Source of the DNA: Viola odorata
Lineage: Eukaryota > Streptophyta > Magnoliopsida > Malpighiales > Violaceae
NCBI GenBank assembly: GCA_963691705.1
Contig: OY829540.1
Coordinates: 68,558,367 to 68,622,366, forward strand
DNA: 64,000 nt
Direction: 5' to 3'
Shown: piece after piece, positions 22,785-33,886 of the stretch
How the letters are laid out: every line of letters begins with the position of its first letter
How positions within the stretch are numbered: position 1 is the first letter of the stretch
Made by a program: the position numbers and the translations under genes
The notes under the pieces: generated by a model
Database searches by the model: none
Seen by the model: the letters and a program-made list of their open reading frames with translations, nothing else
Told to the model about the DNA's origin: nothing

Positions 22785-23880
22785 CCAAGGAACAAGAACA
22801 GGGAGCGTGCGGAATGTGTTGTTTTTGTGCTCTTGAAACAGGGTTACAGGAGAACGACATGTTGTTTATTTCCCGATAGTATAAGCCTTTTAAGAGAGTG
22901 AAGATTCGTAAAATTACTAGAAAAATATAAATAAGTTAACTACAAAAAAATTACCAAGTGCTTTACAATGAAGTAGTCAGATTTAATAATTTAGTTAATC
23001 TTTGTTTTTTTTTTTTTGCGAAATTAGATTTAATTAATTAATTTCTTAATTAGATTTAAGATAGAGAATTCATTTTAATGCACTTTTTATTTAAAATAAT
23101 AATAAATCTAAAAAAAGCATGTACTTACCTTTTAATACCTCTATAATTCTTAGCCTTTGTAGACATATACAATTAGATTCTTAACGTTTTTAGTTGTATT
23201 ATATAGAAAAATATTTAAAGTTTTGGTTAACATTATTTTTATAAGTGTTTATTTTGTTTAAAATGACCGACATTCGATTTTTCTTTTTATATGGCCATTA
23301 AAATTTCTAACTCCTTTTCTCTCTTTTTTCTTTTCTCCATCATAATTCATAATTTATTGTATATGTAAAAAATATTCCCTCCGTTTTTAAATAAACGATG
23401 TTTTGGGTATTGACACAGTTTTTAAAGTAATAATTGGTTCGGAGAAACTAAAACATTTTATAACTATACTATTTTTGGTATCTTATACTCCCTCTCTTTT
23501 TTAATAGCTGACGTTTTTTTACATTTTATTATTATTTGGAGTATTTGTCATTTTATTTTTTTCGAAACATATATTTTATGCAAATGTCAATTTTTTTTGT
23601 TGAATCAACCCAATTTGATGATGGTGTGGTAATTTGAGTAAAAATTAGAAGTAAAAATGAAACAATGTGGAATAAAATAAGATCAAAAATCATTGTCTTA
23701 CATTTTTTTACTATTTTAAAACGTCTGTTATTTGTGGACAGAGAAAGTAGTATATACTATATACGAAAATATCATTAGCTAAAATTGCAGCTTCAGTGCT
23801 TGAACGTGGGCAGCAAAAAGGGCAAACAATCTATTTTTTAAATTTTATCAGATGTAAATTTACACATAGCAAAATTAATT
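22785..23880. other. Upstream flank of PPR gene 3 (Helitron empty site)
   Basis: Conserved with 53940-54680 and 58660-59430. It holds the uninterrupted Helitron target (ttagttgtattatatag, near 23190). About 23375-23460 resembles one end of an older MITE ('ttccctccgtttttaaataa'). A younger Stowaway-like MITE is listed separately. No gene. Confidence 0.65.
23488..23750. mobile_element. Stowaway-like MITE, 263 bp
   Basis: Left end CTCCCTCTCTTTTTTAATAG and right end (reverse complement) CTACTTTCTCTGTCCACAAA both lead into a gacgtttt / agacgtttt block, forming inverted repeats of about 35 bp. It is flanked by TA dinucleotides. The paralogous flank at about 54555 (tcttatacagtatttat) lacks it. Confidence 0.75.
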
Positions 23881-24088
23881 AAATGGAATCAAAAGTTTCA
23901 TTCAAAAAAATCTCTCTACCCATTGCTCTCGTCTCTCTCCTTTTTTCTTTTTTTTTTCTTTTCACTCTCTTTGAATTTGAAGTGATACAAAAACAAGTAT
24001 TTTTCATCTTCTACAGTGGCGTCACCATCGGAAGCATGATGAATGGCGTCGAGAATGGTGGGAGATAGCATTGCTGGTCGGAGGTGAC
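23881..24088. other. Gene-like remnant, left half (continues at 29229-29388)
   Basis: This stretch, joined across the LTR array to 29229-29388, matches 59430-59576 plus 60745-60910. It has a coding-like, GC-richer composition (…catcggaagcatgatgaa…, gacggcagaggacgcc). On the plus strand a short frame ends GSMMNGVENGGR. I do not recognise the gene; both copies are interrupted by LTR elements. Confidence 0.4.
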
Positions 24089-24892
24089 TGTTGGGAAAAA
24101 ATCACATTTTCCCCGCCCAGGATCGAACACAATCAAACACAGCAAGCAGCAAACAAATACACAACACGAGGATTTACGTGGAAAACCTCCAACGAGGAAA
24201 AACCACGGGACCAACTCCGAACAATCTTTCACTAATAATAAATTATTAGTCTTACAATCACATCAGGATGCTCAACAGCATCCCTTTCACAATCTCTCAG
24301 GATGTTCAACAACATCCCTTTTACAATCTCTCTCAACTCAATCTCTCATCTAGATCGAGGAGACACAATCTAGAAAAATAAATACCCTCACTGGTTTATT
24401 TTTCTCTCAATCACAAACAAGAAAAATACTCTCTATTTTTCTCTCTCTCGGATACTCAACAGTATCCCTCTCAATCACAGATCAGTTGCTCTTCATTGCA
24501 ACTGATCTCTCTCTAGCAGCTACATCGTTGCAAGCTTTCTGCACCTTGCACCTTGCTCTGCTCCTGCTCTCCATTTAATGGCATGTATTTATATATGGAG
24601 TGCCAACCAAAGAAAAGCACATGATCACCACCGTGTGACCACGAGAAGTCCAAGTCCAAATTGGAATTAATCCAATTTGGCCCCTACACGTCTTTCCTTA
24701 CTTTCTTTTAGTTGGCCGACCCACTCCATTATAAAACTTTAGCCTTTCCTTGATTTAAGGGTGATCATGAGTCCAACTTGGCTCATTCTTTCCATCATTG
24801 CAGCAACAATTGATTAGTTGGCGGATACCAACTCATAATCAATTTTGCTATTATCAAACTCTTCTTTCCTTGATATGAACTGGACTCCAACA
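24089..24892 (-). repeat. LTR 1 of array (3' LTR in element sense)
   Basis: Begins TGTTGGGAAA and ends CTCCAACA on the plus strand; the terminal inverted repeat is TGTTGG/CCAACA. It contains 'ggatttacgtggaaaacctc', a phrase common in plant Ty1/copia-like LTRs (from memory). Confidence 0.9.
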
Positions 24893-24912
24893 ATTCTCCC
24901 CCTCAAGCTCAT
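24893..24912 (-). other. Polypurine tract of the retroelement
   Basis: Read on the minus strand the internal region ends ...GAGGGGGAGAAT directly before the LTR. This fits a polypurine tract for plus-strand priming. It recurs at 26337 and 27783. Confidence 0.8.
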
Positions 24913-25311
24913 ATCATGGGAATCACCAATCTCCATACATTTACACTATAACGATCTCCCCCTCAAACAAAGTACCACCAGGCCCACCATCTGAGCCCGA
25001 CAATCTCCCTCTCGAACGAAACTCTACACAGTCCTTAATAGGACCCACCTACTTCAAGTTCCTCTCGGAGATTTACCGTACTTTAAAGTACACCATCAAA
25101 TTGAGTAAGCCTACCAATTTGGCCCATCAACTTGCACGAAGTATGGAATTCACCCATCATACTTCGGGCTCAATCTATTGGCCCACCGTTTTAGCTCATC
25201 AGTTTGGAGATTCGTTGTGTGCCGCCACTGCACCAGACCTCGTGCACTAGGTCTGTGCCATCATCAACATACTCCCCATCAATCCATCGGATCTACTCCG
25301 CAAGCTCATCG

Positions 25312-25514
25312 AACCTTCGGTTCCGATCAAAGCCCATCTCATAGGCCCAACCGGACCTTCAGCTCTACATGCCCAATGGAACCTTCGATTCCGATCAAAG
25401 CCCATCTCATAGGCCCAACCGGATCTTCAGCTCCGCATGCCCAATCGAACCTTCGATTCCGATCAAAGCCCATCTCATAGGCCTAAAAGGATCTTCAGCT
25501 CCGCATGCCCATCG
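25312..25514. repeat. 68-bp tandem repeats in the internal region (3 copies)
   Basis: Period 68 bp (starts near 25312, 25380 and 25448), each with 'cgatcaaagcccatctcata' or a near version. The same array is present in internal regions 2 (about 26756-26958) and 3 (about 28202-28404). The short open frames across them arise from the repeat and have no recognisable protein. Confidence 0.8.
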
Positions 25515-25534
25515 AACCTGGCTCCGCTACCAGT
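25515..25534 (-). other. Primer-binding site of the retroelement
   Basis: On the minus strand, one base after the LTR end, the sequence is TGGTAGCGGAGCC. This matches the usual initiator-tRNA-Met site TGGTATCAGAGCC at 11 of 13 positions. It recurs before LTRs 3 and 4. Confidence 0.75.
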
Positions 25535-26336
25535 TGTTGGGAAAAAATCACATTTTCCCCGCCCAGGATCGAACACAATCAAACACAGCAAGCAGCAAAC
25601 AAATACACAACACGAGGATTTACGTGGAAAACCTCCAACGAGGAAAAACCACGGGACCAACTCCGAACAATCTTTCACTAATAATAAATTATTAGTCTTA
25701 CAATCACATCAGGATGCTCAACAGCATCCCTTTCACAATCTCTCAGGATGTTCAACAACATCCCTTTTACAATCTCTCTCAACTCAATCTCTCATCTAGA
25801 TCGAGGAGACACAATCTAGAAAAATAAATACCCTCACTGGTTTATTTTTCTCTCAATCACAAACAAGAAAAATACTCTCTATTTTTCTCTCTCGGATACT
25901 CAACAGTATCCCTCTCAATCACAGATCAGTTGCTCTTCATTGCAACTGATCTCTCTCTAGCAGCTACATCGTTGCAAGCTTTCTGCACCTTGCACCTTGC
26001 TCTGCTCCTGCTCTCCATTTAATGGCATGTATTTATATATGGAGTGCCAACCAAAGAAAAGCACATGATCACCACCGTGTGACCACGAGAAGTCCAAGTC
26101 CAAATTGGAATTAATCCAATTTGGCCCCTACACGTCTTTCCTTACTTTCTTTTAGTTGGCCGACCCACTCCATTATAAAACTTTAGCCTTTCCTTGATTT
26201 AAGGGTGATCATGAGTCCAACTTGGCTCATTCTTTCCATCATTGCAGCAACAATTGATTAGTTGGCGGATACCAACTCATAATCAATTTTGCTATTATCA
26301 AACTCTTCTTTCCTTGATATGAACTGGACTCCAACA
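25535..26336 (-). repeat. LTR 2 of array
   Basis: 802 bp, the same as LTR 1 except for two fewer bases in a ctctct run. Confidence 0.9.
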
Positions 26337-26978
26337 ATTCTCCCCCTCAAGCTCATATCATGGGAATCACCAATCTCCATACATTTACACTATAACGATC
26401 TCCCCCTCAAACAAAGTACCACCAGGCCCACCATCTGAGCCCGACAATCTCCCTCTCGAACGAAACTCTACACAGTCCTTAATAGGACCCACCTACTTCA
26501 AGTTCCTCTCGGAGATTTACCGTACTTTAAAGTACACCATCAAATTGAGTAAGCCTACCAATTTGGCCCATCAACTTGCACGAAGTATGGAATTCACCCA
26601 TCATACTTCGGGCTCAATCTATTGGCCCACCGTTTTAGCTCATCAGTTTGGAGATTCGTTGTGTGCCGCCACTGCACCAGACCTCGTGCACTAGGTCTGT
26701 GCCATCATCAACATACTCCCCATCAATCCATCGGATCTACTCCGCAAGCTCATCGAACCTTCGGTTCCGATCAAAGCCCATCTCATAGGCCCAACCGGAC
26801 CTTCAGCTCTACATGCCCAATGGAACCTTCGATTCCGATCAAAGCCCATCTCATAGGCCCAACCGGATCTTCAGCTCCGCATGCCCAATCGAACCTTCGA
26901 TTCCGATCAAAGCCCATCTCATAGGCCTAAAAGGATCTTCAGCTCCGCATGCCCATCGAACCTGGCTCCGCTACCAGT

Positions 26979-27782
26979 TGTTGGGAAAAAATCACATTTT
27001 CCCCGCCCAGGATCGAACACAATCAAACACAGCAAGCAGCAAACAAATACACAACACGAGGATTTACGTGGAAAACCTCCAACGAGGAAAAACCACGGGA
27101 CCAACTCCGAACAATCTTTCACTAATAATAAATTATTAGTCTTACAATCACATCAGGATGCTCAACAGCATCCCTTTCACAATCTCTCAGGATGTTCAAC
27201 AACATCCCTTTTACAATCTCTCTCAACTCAATCTCTCATCTAGATCGAGGAGACACAATCTAGAAAAATAAATACCCTCACTGGTTTATTTTTCTCTCAA
27301 TCACAAACAAGAAAAATACTCTCTATTTTTCTCTCTCTCGGATACTCAACAGTATCCCTCTCAATCACAGATCAGTTGCTCTTCATTGCAACTGATCTCT
27401 CTCTAGCAGCTACATCGTTGCAAGCTTTCTGCACCTTGCACCTTGCTCTGCTCCTGCTCTCCATTTAATGGCATGTATTTATATATGGAGTGCCAACCAA
27501 AGAAAAGCACATGATCACCACCGTGTGACCACGAGAAGTCCAAGTCCAAATTGGAATTAATCCAATTTGGCCCCTACACGTCTTTCCTTACTTTCTTTTA
27601 GTTGGCCGACCCACTCCATTATAAAACTTTAGCCTTTCCTTGATTTAAGGGTGATCATGAGTCCAACTTGGCTCATTCTTTCCATCATTGCAGCAACAAT
27701 TGATTAGTTGGCGGATACCAACTCATAATCAATTTTGCTATTATCAAACTCTTCTTTCCTTGATATGAACTGGACTCCAACA
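26979..27782 (-). repeat. LTR 3 of array
   Basis: 804 bp, apparently identical to LTR 1 by eye. Confidence 0.9.
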
Positions 27783-28424
27783 ATTCTCCCCCTCAAGCTC
27801 ATATCATGGGAATCACCAATCTCCATACATTTACACTATAACGATCTCCCCCTCAAACAAAGTACCACCAGGCCCACCATCTGAGCCCGACAATCTCCCT
27901 CTCGAACGAAACTCTACACAGTCCTTAATAGGACCCACCTACTTCAAGTTCCTCTCGGAGATTTACCGTACTTTAAAGTACACCATCAAATTGAGTAAGC
28001 CTACCAATTTGGCCCATCAACTTGCACGAAGTATGGAATTCACCCATCATACTTCGGGCTCAATCTATTGGCCCACCGTTTTAGCTCATCAGTTTGGAGA
28101 TTCGTTGTGTGCCGCCACTGCACCAGACCTCGTGCACTAGGTCTGTGCCATCATCAACATACTCCCCATCAATCCATCGGATCTACTCCGCAAGCTCATC
28201 GAACCTTCGGTTCCGATCAAAGCCCATCTCATAGGCCCAACCGGACCTTCAGCTCTACATGCCCAATGGAACCTTCGATTCCGATCAAAGCCCATCTCAT
28301 AGGCCCAACCGGATCTTCAGCTCCGCATGCCCAATCGAACCTTCGATTCCTATCAAAGCCCATCTCATAGGCCTAAAAGGATCTTCAGCTCCGCATGCCC
28401 ATCGAACCTGGCTCCGCTACCAGT

Positions 28425-29228
28425 TGTTGGGAAAAAATCACATTTTCCCCGCCCAGGATCGAACACAATCAAACACAGCAAGCAGCAAACAAATACACAA
28501 CACGAGGATTTACGTGGAAAACCTCCAACGAGGAAAAACCACGGGACCAACTCCGAACAATCTTTCACTAATAATAAATTATTAGTCTTACAATCACATC
28601 AGGATGCTCAACAGCATCCCTTTCACAATCTCTCAGGATGTTCAACAACATCCCTTTTACAATCTCTCTCAACTCAATCTCTCATCTAGATCGAGGAGAC
28701 ACAATCTAGAAAAATAAATACCCTCACTGGTTTATTTTTCTCTCAATCACAAACAAGAAAAATACTCTCTATTTTTCTCTCTCTCGGATACTCAACAGTA
28801 TCCCTCTCAATCACAGATCAGTTGCTCTTCATTGCAACTGATCTCTCTCTAGCAGCTACATCGTTGCAAGCTTTCTGCACCTTGCACCTTGCTCTGCTCC
28901 TGCTCTCCATTTAATGGCATGTATTTATATATGGAGTGCCAACCAAAGAAAAGCACATGATCACCACCGTGTGACCACGAGAAGTCCAAGTCCAAATTGG
29001 AATTAATCCAATTTGGCCCCTACACGTCTTTCCTTACTTTCTTTTAGTTGGCCGACCCACTCCATTATAAAACTTTAGCCTTTCCTTGATTTAAGGGTGA
29101 TCATGAGTCCAACTTGGCTCATTCTTTCCATCATTGCAGCAACAATTGATTAGTTGGCGGATACCAACTCATAATCAATTTTGCTATTATCAAACTCTTC
29201 TTTCCTTGATATGAACTGGACTCCAACA
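28425..29228 (-). repeat. LTR 4 of array (5' LTR in element sense)
   Basis: 804 bp, ends CTCCAACA followed by the GTGAC duplication. Confidence 0.9.
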
Positions 29229-29388
29229 GTGACAAACAGTCTTGGCCACGCGATGATGAACGGCAGAGGACGCCGGAGATAACAAAGCGGCTGGGAAAAT
29301 ATGGAATTGTCGAAGATGGATCTGATGTAGATGGAAGATGACTAGATGAGGGAAAAGCTTTGTAATTTTTAAAGATGTGTTTTTTTAG
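29229..29388. other. Gene-like remnant, right half, and left target of the MULE
   Basis: Continuation of 23881-24088 after the LTR array; it matches 60755-60910. It ends in the T-rich target duplication (29380-29388) of the Mutator-like element. Confidence 0.5.
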
Positions 29389-29483
29389 GGGAAAATGCTA
29401 ATGAGGTTGAAATGTATGGCTGAAGTCTATGCCTGAATGACGTGGCAAGTCATTTTCTTTAAAATTACAAAATTGCCACTGGG

Positions 29484-31473
29484 TTGAAATTTAGGGTTGA
29501 AACCTTGTCTTCAGCCCTCGCCCTCCTCCATCCTTACCTCCGCCTCCAAACTCTCCCTCTTTCACACCGCCCTAGCCAGATCCACCGCCCGCGACTGCAA
29601 ACAGCTTCTTCTCCTCCTCCTCCCTCCTCGGCACCTCCGTCTCAGGTTTCTCCTCCTCCCTCCTCGGCAGCCACCGCAAACGATCCCTCCGCCAGATCCA
29701 CCGCCACCGCTAGATCCACCGCAAGCCCTATCCAGCTCGGCTACAAAGTAATCTTTGGCTCGTACGCATCTTTTCTCTTTCTTCGAACAGGTAAGCGATC
29801 TTTGCTAGTACTTATTAGATTGATCCATTTCACTCTCTGTGTTTAGATATGGAATGCCCACAATTCTGATCACTGGAATGCCACACTCTGACTCAAAATT
29901 AGCAATTAACCAATACCAACAAAGAATAAATAGTATAAATCTTAGTAAAAATATAGCTGGCAATGTGCAATGTCTGTCTTCTTCCTAAAATCATGCTCAG
30001 CGGATCCAGTTGTTTCCTCTCTTTGCTCTATCTGCCATAAATGCACCGCCACTCACCAACACTACACGTACACATGCTCTGCTCTGTGTTTGCTGTTACT
30101 GTTAGCCTAATTACTGTATGTCCTATGTATATCTCACTCCCATTATTGTAATTTATTATATACATCACCTTCGCTTCCCTTATATACCAACTTCCCTTCA
30201 CTTTACTAACATTTAACCATGAATTGGAAAGTGTCTTCTTTACTGGTGCGGGATGCACCCAGTTGCTCATCATCTCTGCTCCTATCCTTGTTTTACAATC
30301 TGCATTGTGTGAATCCGTATTACATTCTGCATTTTATTCAATCGCTATTGTCTTTACATGAGTGTGGCATTCTAAAGGAAGGCATAGTAATTCTATATTT
30401 AGATATGGAATGCCCACAATTCTGATCACTGGAATGATATACACTATACTTGTACGAGTCAACTTGTATTTATTAAAGGTAGAAATGGTAGCCAGCAAGA
30501 GGTTATGATGTCGCTTCCTACTGACCCCTAGTTGTTGGACTTGCCTGATTTTTATCCCATTCATCTTTGCTCATTTTGTTATTAGGCTTTTGTAGATTGT
30601 AAATTGTTTATGTTGAGAATTATTGTCTTCCTAAAGAGATGTGAATGATAGACCTGATCCGTTTGTCGAGTTCGTTGATAAATTTATTTATTTAAGATCT
30701 TGGTTGTTCTCATGATGTCCAGTCTTGGTTCTCAGCTTCTGTTTCTATACTTTTGTTTTATAGGTTATAGGTGGAGAGTATGAATGGTTTGGTCACTGAG
30801 CTTGCTGTATTAGCAGCAAAAGAAAGAGCCATGCTTGGTCATTGTGAAGCTTTTTTGGCCTCAACAGCAGCTATGCAGGTGAGATCAGATTTCAGTGTTT
30901 GGAGAACTTAAAATGATCTCATATTGGCAGTAAATAAATGTGTATACAGTATATATGACTGCTTGAATGGTTCTATTGGGGGTGAGGGGATGAGATGTTA
31001 TGATAATTAAACTTAGGAATTACATTGGAATGTGTAGGACTAGGACACTGAGGAAATGATTAATCTGGATTTCTCTAGTTAAAAGGTCATCATGAATAAT
31101 AAGATTGCTAGTAGGCGCTTGCTTGCTGCTCTTGTCGTTGGTTGGCTTTGATTCTTTTGGTTTGGGCTAGATTTTAGGCTACTCCCATTTACCAGTCCTG
31201 CGAAAATGCTAGTATATTCTGTTTCCTTTTTCAGAATGAAATTTATGTTTGATGAAATTTATGTATTTGCCGTTAATTCAGACCGTAGTCATTATATTTT
31301 CTAAGGAATGGGCCGGGAAGTGTATGTGATGATGGGAGCAGATCAGGGTTGTTTTATCTGATGATCTCTTAATGCAGGTAGAAGAGTACAGTATTAGGAC
31401 TCATCTGATACAGAGGGAACAAGCTGTGGAGAAGCAACACATCTCAGCAGCGAAAACGCGTCTAATGCCTTGA
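29484..31473 (+). CDS. Small spliced gene inside the Mutator-like element (64 aa)
   Basis: The coding part is in two exons. Exon 2 (30780-30878) gives MNGLVTELAVLAAKERAMLG and ...FLASTAAMQ, and ends CAG|gtgaga. Exon 3 (31378-31473) follows 'aatgcag' and gives VEEYSIRTHLIQREQAVEKQ ... TRLMP, stop. Phases agree (99 and 96 nt). A GC-rich 5' exon (to 29790, ACAG|gtaagc) with CCTCC-rich leader sequence is probably untranslated: when joined to exon 2, its long frame stops within a few codons. The protein is charged, probably helical, without signal peptide or membrane segment. I do not recognise the family. A complete intron-containing gene inside TIRs suggests DNA-level capture, as in Pack-MULEs; the parent gene is outside the window. 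The alternative is that the two TIRs flank a native gene by chance, which the matching left flank makes less likely. Confidence 0.6.
29842..30436 (+). repeat. 39-bp direct repeat pair in intron 1 (29842-29880 and 30398-30436)
   Basis: The identical 39 bases starting tttagatatggaatgcccac occur twice, 556 bp apart, in the first intron of the captured gene. This is either a local tandem duplication whose interior has diverged or the footprint of a rearrangement. Confidence 0.85.
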
Positions 31474-31570
31474 TGATCAAACTGCTAACTTTCCACTTCA
31501 ACAAAAGATGAAGCATATATCAATAGTCTTCTTTTCTTTGTCTAAGAAAATATCATCTCTTTTTGTACTC

Positions 31571-31604
31571 TTCTTTTCTTTTCTTTTCTTTTCTTTTCTT
31601 TTTT
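31571..31604. repeat. (TTTTC)n microsatellite
   Basis: Six or so units of ttttc in the 3' region of the captured gene. Confidence 0.9.
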
Positions 31605-32234
31605 ACGCAAGAAAGAGCTAGTTGGCTTCCTCCCTTTCTACTTGTAATGTTTTTTGTATTGCCAATGAAAGGAAAAATGAGAAGAAAAAGATTGAATTTC
31701 AAGCAAAGGAAAAAGAAAAAAAAATAGGAGTTCAGAAAATTGTATGTAAAATAGGGAGTGTGGAGATATTAATAATAAAATATTAAAATATGAATACTAT
31801 ATAATTAAAATATATTATTAGTATAATGTATTGAATAATTTAAATATTCATTTCTCCTACTTTTTTTTCAATTTGCATAAAACGGCGTTATCATGAAATT
31901 TTATAAACTTATAAATAATAAATAGTTAAAAAAAACATGAGTAATTAAACAACAACAAAATTAATAAAGATAATAGACATTATTCATGCAAAAAAAGTAT
32001 ATACGGTCTATTTTTTCATAATTTGGAATTATAAAAAAAATATTTTATTTTTATATTACATATTATATATTGAAACAAATAAAACCTAAAAATTGAATAA
32101 ATAATAGATAAAACAGAAAACAATGGTTTGAATGATTTTGTAAATAATGGCAATTTTGTAATTTTAAAGAAAATGACTTGCCACGTCATTCAGGTATAGA
32201 CTTCAGGCATACATTTCAACCCCATTAATAGCTC

Positions 32235-33081
32235 TCTTTTTTAGATATGTGTAGATCTATATCTGAAAATTGAGATTTGTTATTGAAGTTGGAGGAGATG
32301 AGGCGTATGTTACACGGGCCGTATGAACAAGAGAAAAAATGAGTTTTATTTTCTGGATAAAAAGAGAAGATGATGATCTACTCTTGGTAGGGTATGATTG
32401 AGAAGAGGAAGCAACGATGGTTGAGTCGGTCCACTGCCATCGACCGAAAGCATGAAAAGGGCAGGACAGTAAACTCACTCCAGGGACAAAGGAAAAAGAC
32501 TAAAACATCATATATTAAATGAAAAAAAGAGTATATACTACTTATTACATTATTATATTAGCAAATTGAGCTCACTGGTCTATACCGAACAATATGAATA
32601 ATAATAACATTAGAGATACTTAATATTAGTAATATTTTACTTATTGGCGAGAAATGATTGTCATTTGTCCCTTTCTTATACCATTACATTTTCTTTTTAT
32701 GTAAATATATAACTACCATATGAAATATGTGCATAATTAAATAAAAAATATCAAATTGTAATCAAATGATAAGAAATTTGTTCACACTTAACCAAAATTT
32801 CGAGTTCGAGTTTTAGTAATCAACATAATTTTACTTACTGTTCTTAGGAATCAATACAGAGTGGGTGTAATAGTGTTCGTTACGATTTTTCCATAACCGA
32901 CATTTTATGTGATTTTACGTGTTGAAACTAACTACTATCATGTAACAACCTTGATAAGAAACAAACAGAGTCTAGTACTAAAAGCTACAACAGAACTCAA
33001 CCCGAACTAACCATACAAGAGTCAACTCCATTATGTGCCGAAAAAAAATTCAGCAAGATAGAATTGAGATTCGTTAAAAGG
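32235..33081. other. Unassigned spacer
   Basis: 32244-32520 has moderate GC and short frames on both strands but nothing I recognise. 32520-33060 is AT-rich. The right flank of the Mutator-like element does not continue the sequence found near 60920, so part of the original target may be rearranged. Confidence 0.4.
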
Positions 33082-33515
33082 TCAATTTACCTTGCCACCA
33101 TCATAGCGTTCATGGAGTCCTAGCGCCTTTTTTAGTTCGTGACTGTCGTCTTTAGACAGAAAATCTATTACCAAAGCAAGGGTGGTGTTATCGGCAGAGA
33201 ATCCTTTACCAGTCATCTTGTCAATAAGCTGTGAAGCCATTGATGGGTCCTTGTTGTGGACAAATCCACGGATCATCACATTATACAAGCAACTATCCCG
33301 AGAGCAACCATCTTCTTCCATTTTTGTGAAGATCTTATACGCATCATTTACCAAACCTTCTTGGCAAAATCCATTAATTAGAGTATTAAATGTGCAAACA
33401 CTAGGCTCTTTTGAATTTCTCGAAACAGTTTAATAACGGCATCAAGATGCCCATGCTTGGATAAGCCAGTGAGCAAATTATTGTAAGTAACTATGTTTGG
33501 GGTATGCCCTGAAAA
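33082..33515 (-). pseudogene. PPR (RFL type) C-terminal fragment 3
   Basis: On the minus strand the order is: GHTPNIVTYNNLLTGLSKHG and LDAVIKLFREIQKS (end of one motif and the start of the next), then a deletion of about 35 residues with a frame change near 33406, then VCTFNTLINGFCQEGLVNDA, the last PPR motif (CLYNVMIRGFVHNKD...) and the tail ending ERYDGGKVN. It aligns with motifs 11, 13 and 14 of the long genes but is much more diverged, so it is an older paralogue. It is the only C-terminal remnant in the window. Confidence 0.85.
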
Positions 33516-33886
33516 TTTTGCTATATACACAGTTTTCGGGTTGCAATTTTAACTAAAAAAAATTTAAAATAGACTATATATATATAATTTAGATTAAAAA
33601 ATGTAAAAGTTCATTTTTTAAAAAAATCTTAATTTTTTCTATTAAAGTGGACTCTAGTGTATTTTTTAGAATTTTTATTATTTTTTAACCAGTACAGATT
33701 ATAACTTTTAGGAAGTAATTTCTTTTATAAAGGAGCAATATTATTAGGGTATATAGAAATCTAAAAGAAATTAGAGGGGATGCCTAAATCGGTACCAGTA
33801 TATTGTGTTACAACAACAACAAAAAGGAAAGAAAAACTCAAAGCACGGTAGAAAGGATATGTCAGTATGCTAGAGCAGGATTCGCT
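33516..33886. other. AT-rich spacer
   Basis: No gene seen. The last ~60 bases (acaacaacaaaaaggaaag) resemble the sequence before the PPR 3' flank at 20560 and 44985. Confidence 0.6.

Larger units (their letters stand above)
24089..29228 (-). mobile_element. Tandem LTR-retroelement array: 4 LTRs and 3 internal regions, TSD GTGAC
   Basis: A single insertion flanked by GTGAC at 24084-24088 and 29229-29233. The empty site is seen at about 60755-60770 (ggaggtgacaaacagtc). Inside, LTRs (24089-24892, 25535-26336, 26979-27782, 28425-29228; 802-804 bp) alternate with internal regions of 642 bp (24893-25534, 26337-26978, 27783-28424). Units repeat every 1444-1446 bp with almost no differences: one 2-bp length change in LTR 2 and one base change in internal region 3 were noticed. 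Orientation is minus, from the primer site and polypurine tract. No gag, protease, RT or integrase frame is present, so it is non-autonomous and depends on an unseen partner. An assembly error in copy number cannot be excluded. Confidence 0.93.
29389..32234. mobile_element. Mutator-like element with ~90-bp TIRs carrying a gene (Pack-MULE type)
   Basis: The left end (29389 to about 29474) and right end (about 32148-32234) are inverted repeats. Both contain tgaatgacgtggcaagtcat and 'tttaaaattacaaaattgcc', with only a few mismatches over about 80 bp. The flanks are TTTTTTTAG (29380-29388) and CTTTTTTAG (32235-32243), 8 of 9 identical; the left flank continues the sequence seen uninterrupted near 60895-60920. 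Long TIRs with a ~9-bp duplication fit Mutator-like elements. No transposase is visible. Inside lies a gene with 5' UTR exon, introns and intact short coding exons, listed separately. Confidence 0.82.

Noticed and set aside
25178..25799. Open frames of 100-120 codons repeated three times in the LTR array
   Set aside because: They run across the 68-bp repeats and the LTR, overlap each other in different frames and have no recognisable domain; the repetition is due to the array, not to a gene family.
24089..29228. CRISPR-like or satellite array
   Set aside because: The 1.45-kb units have LTR ends, a primer site, a polypurine tract and an outer target duplication, so it is a retroelement multimer.
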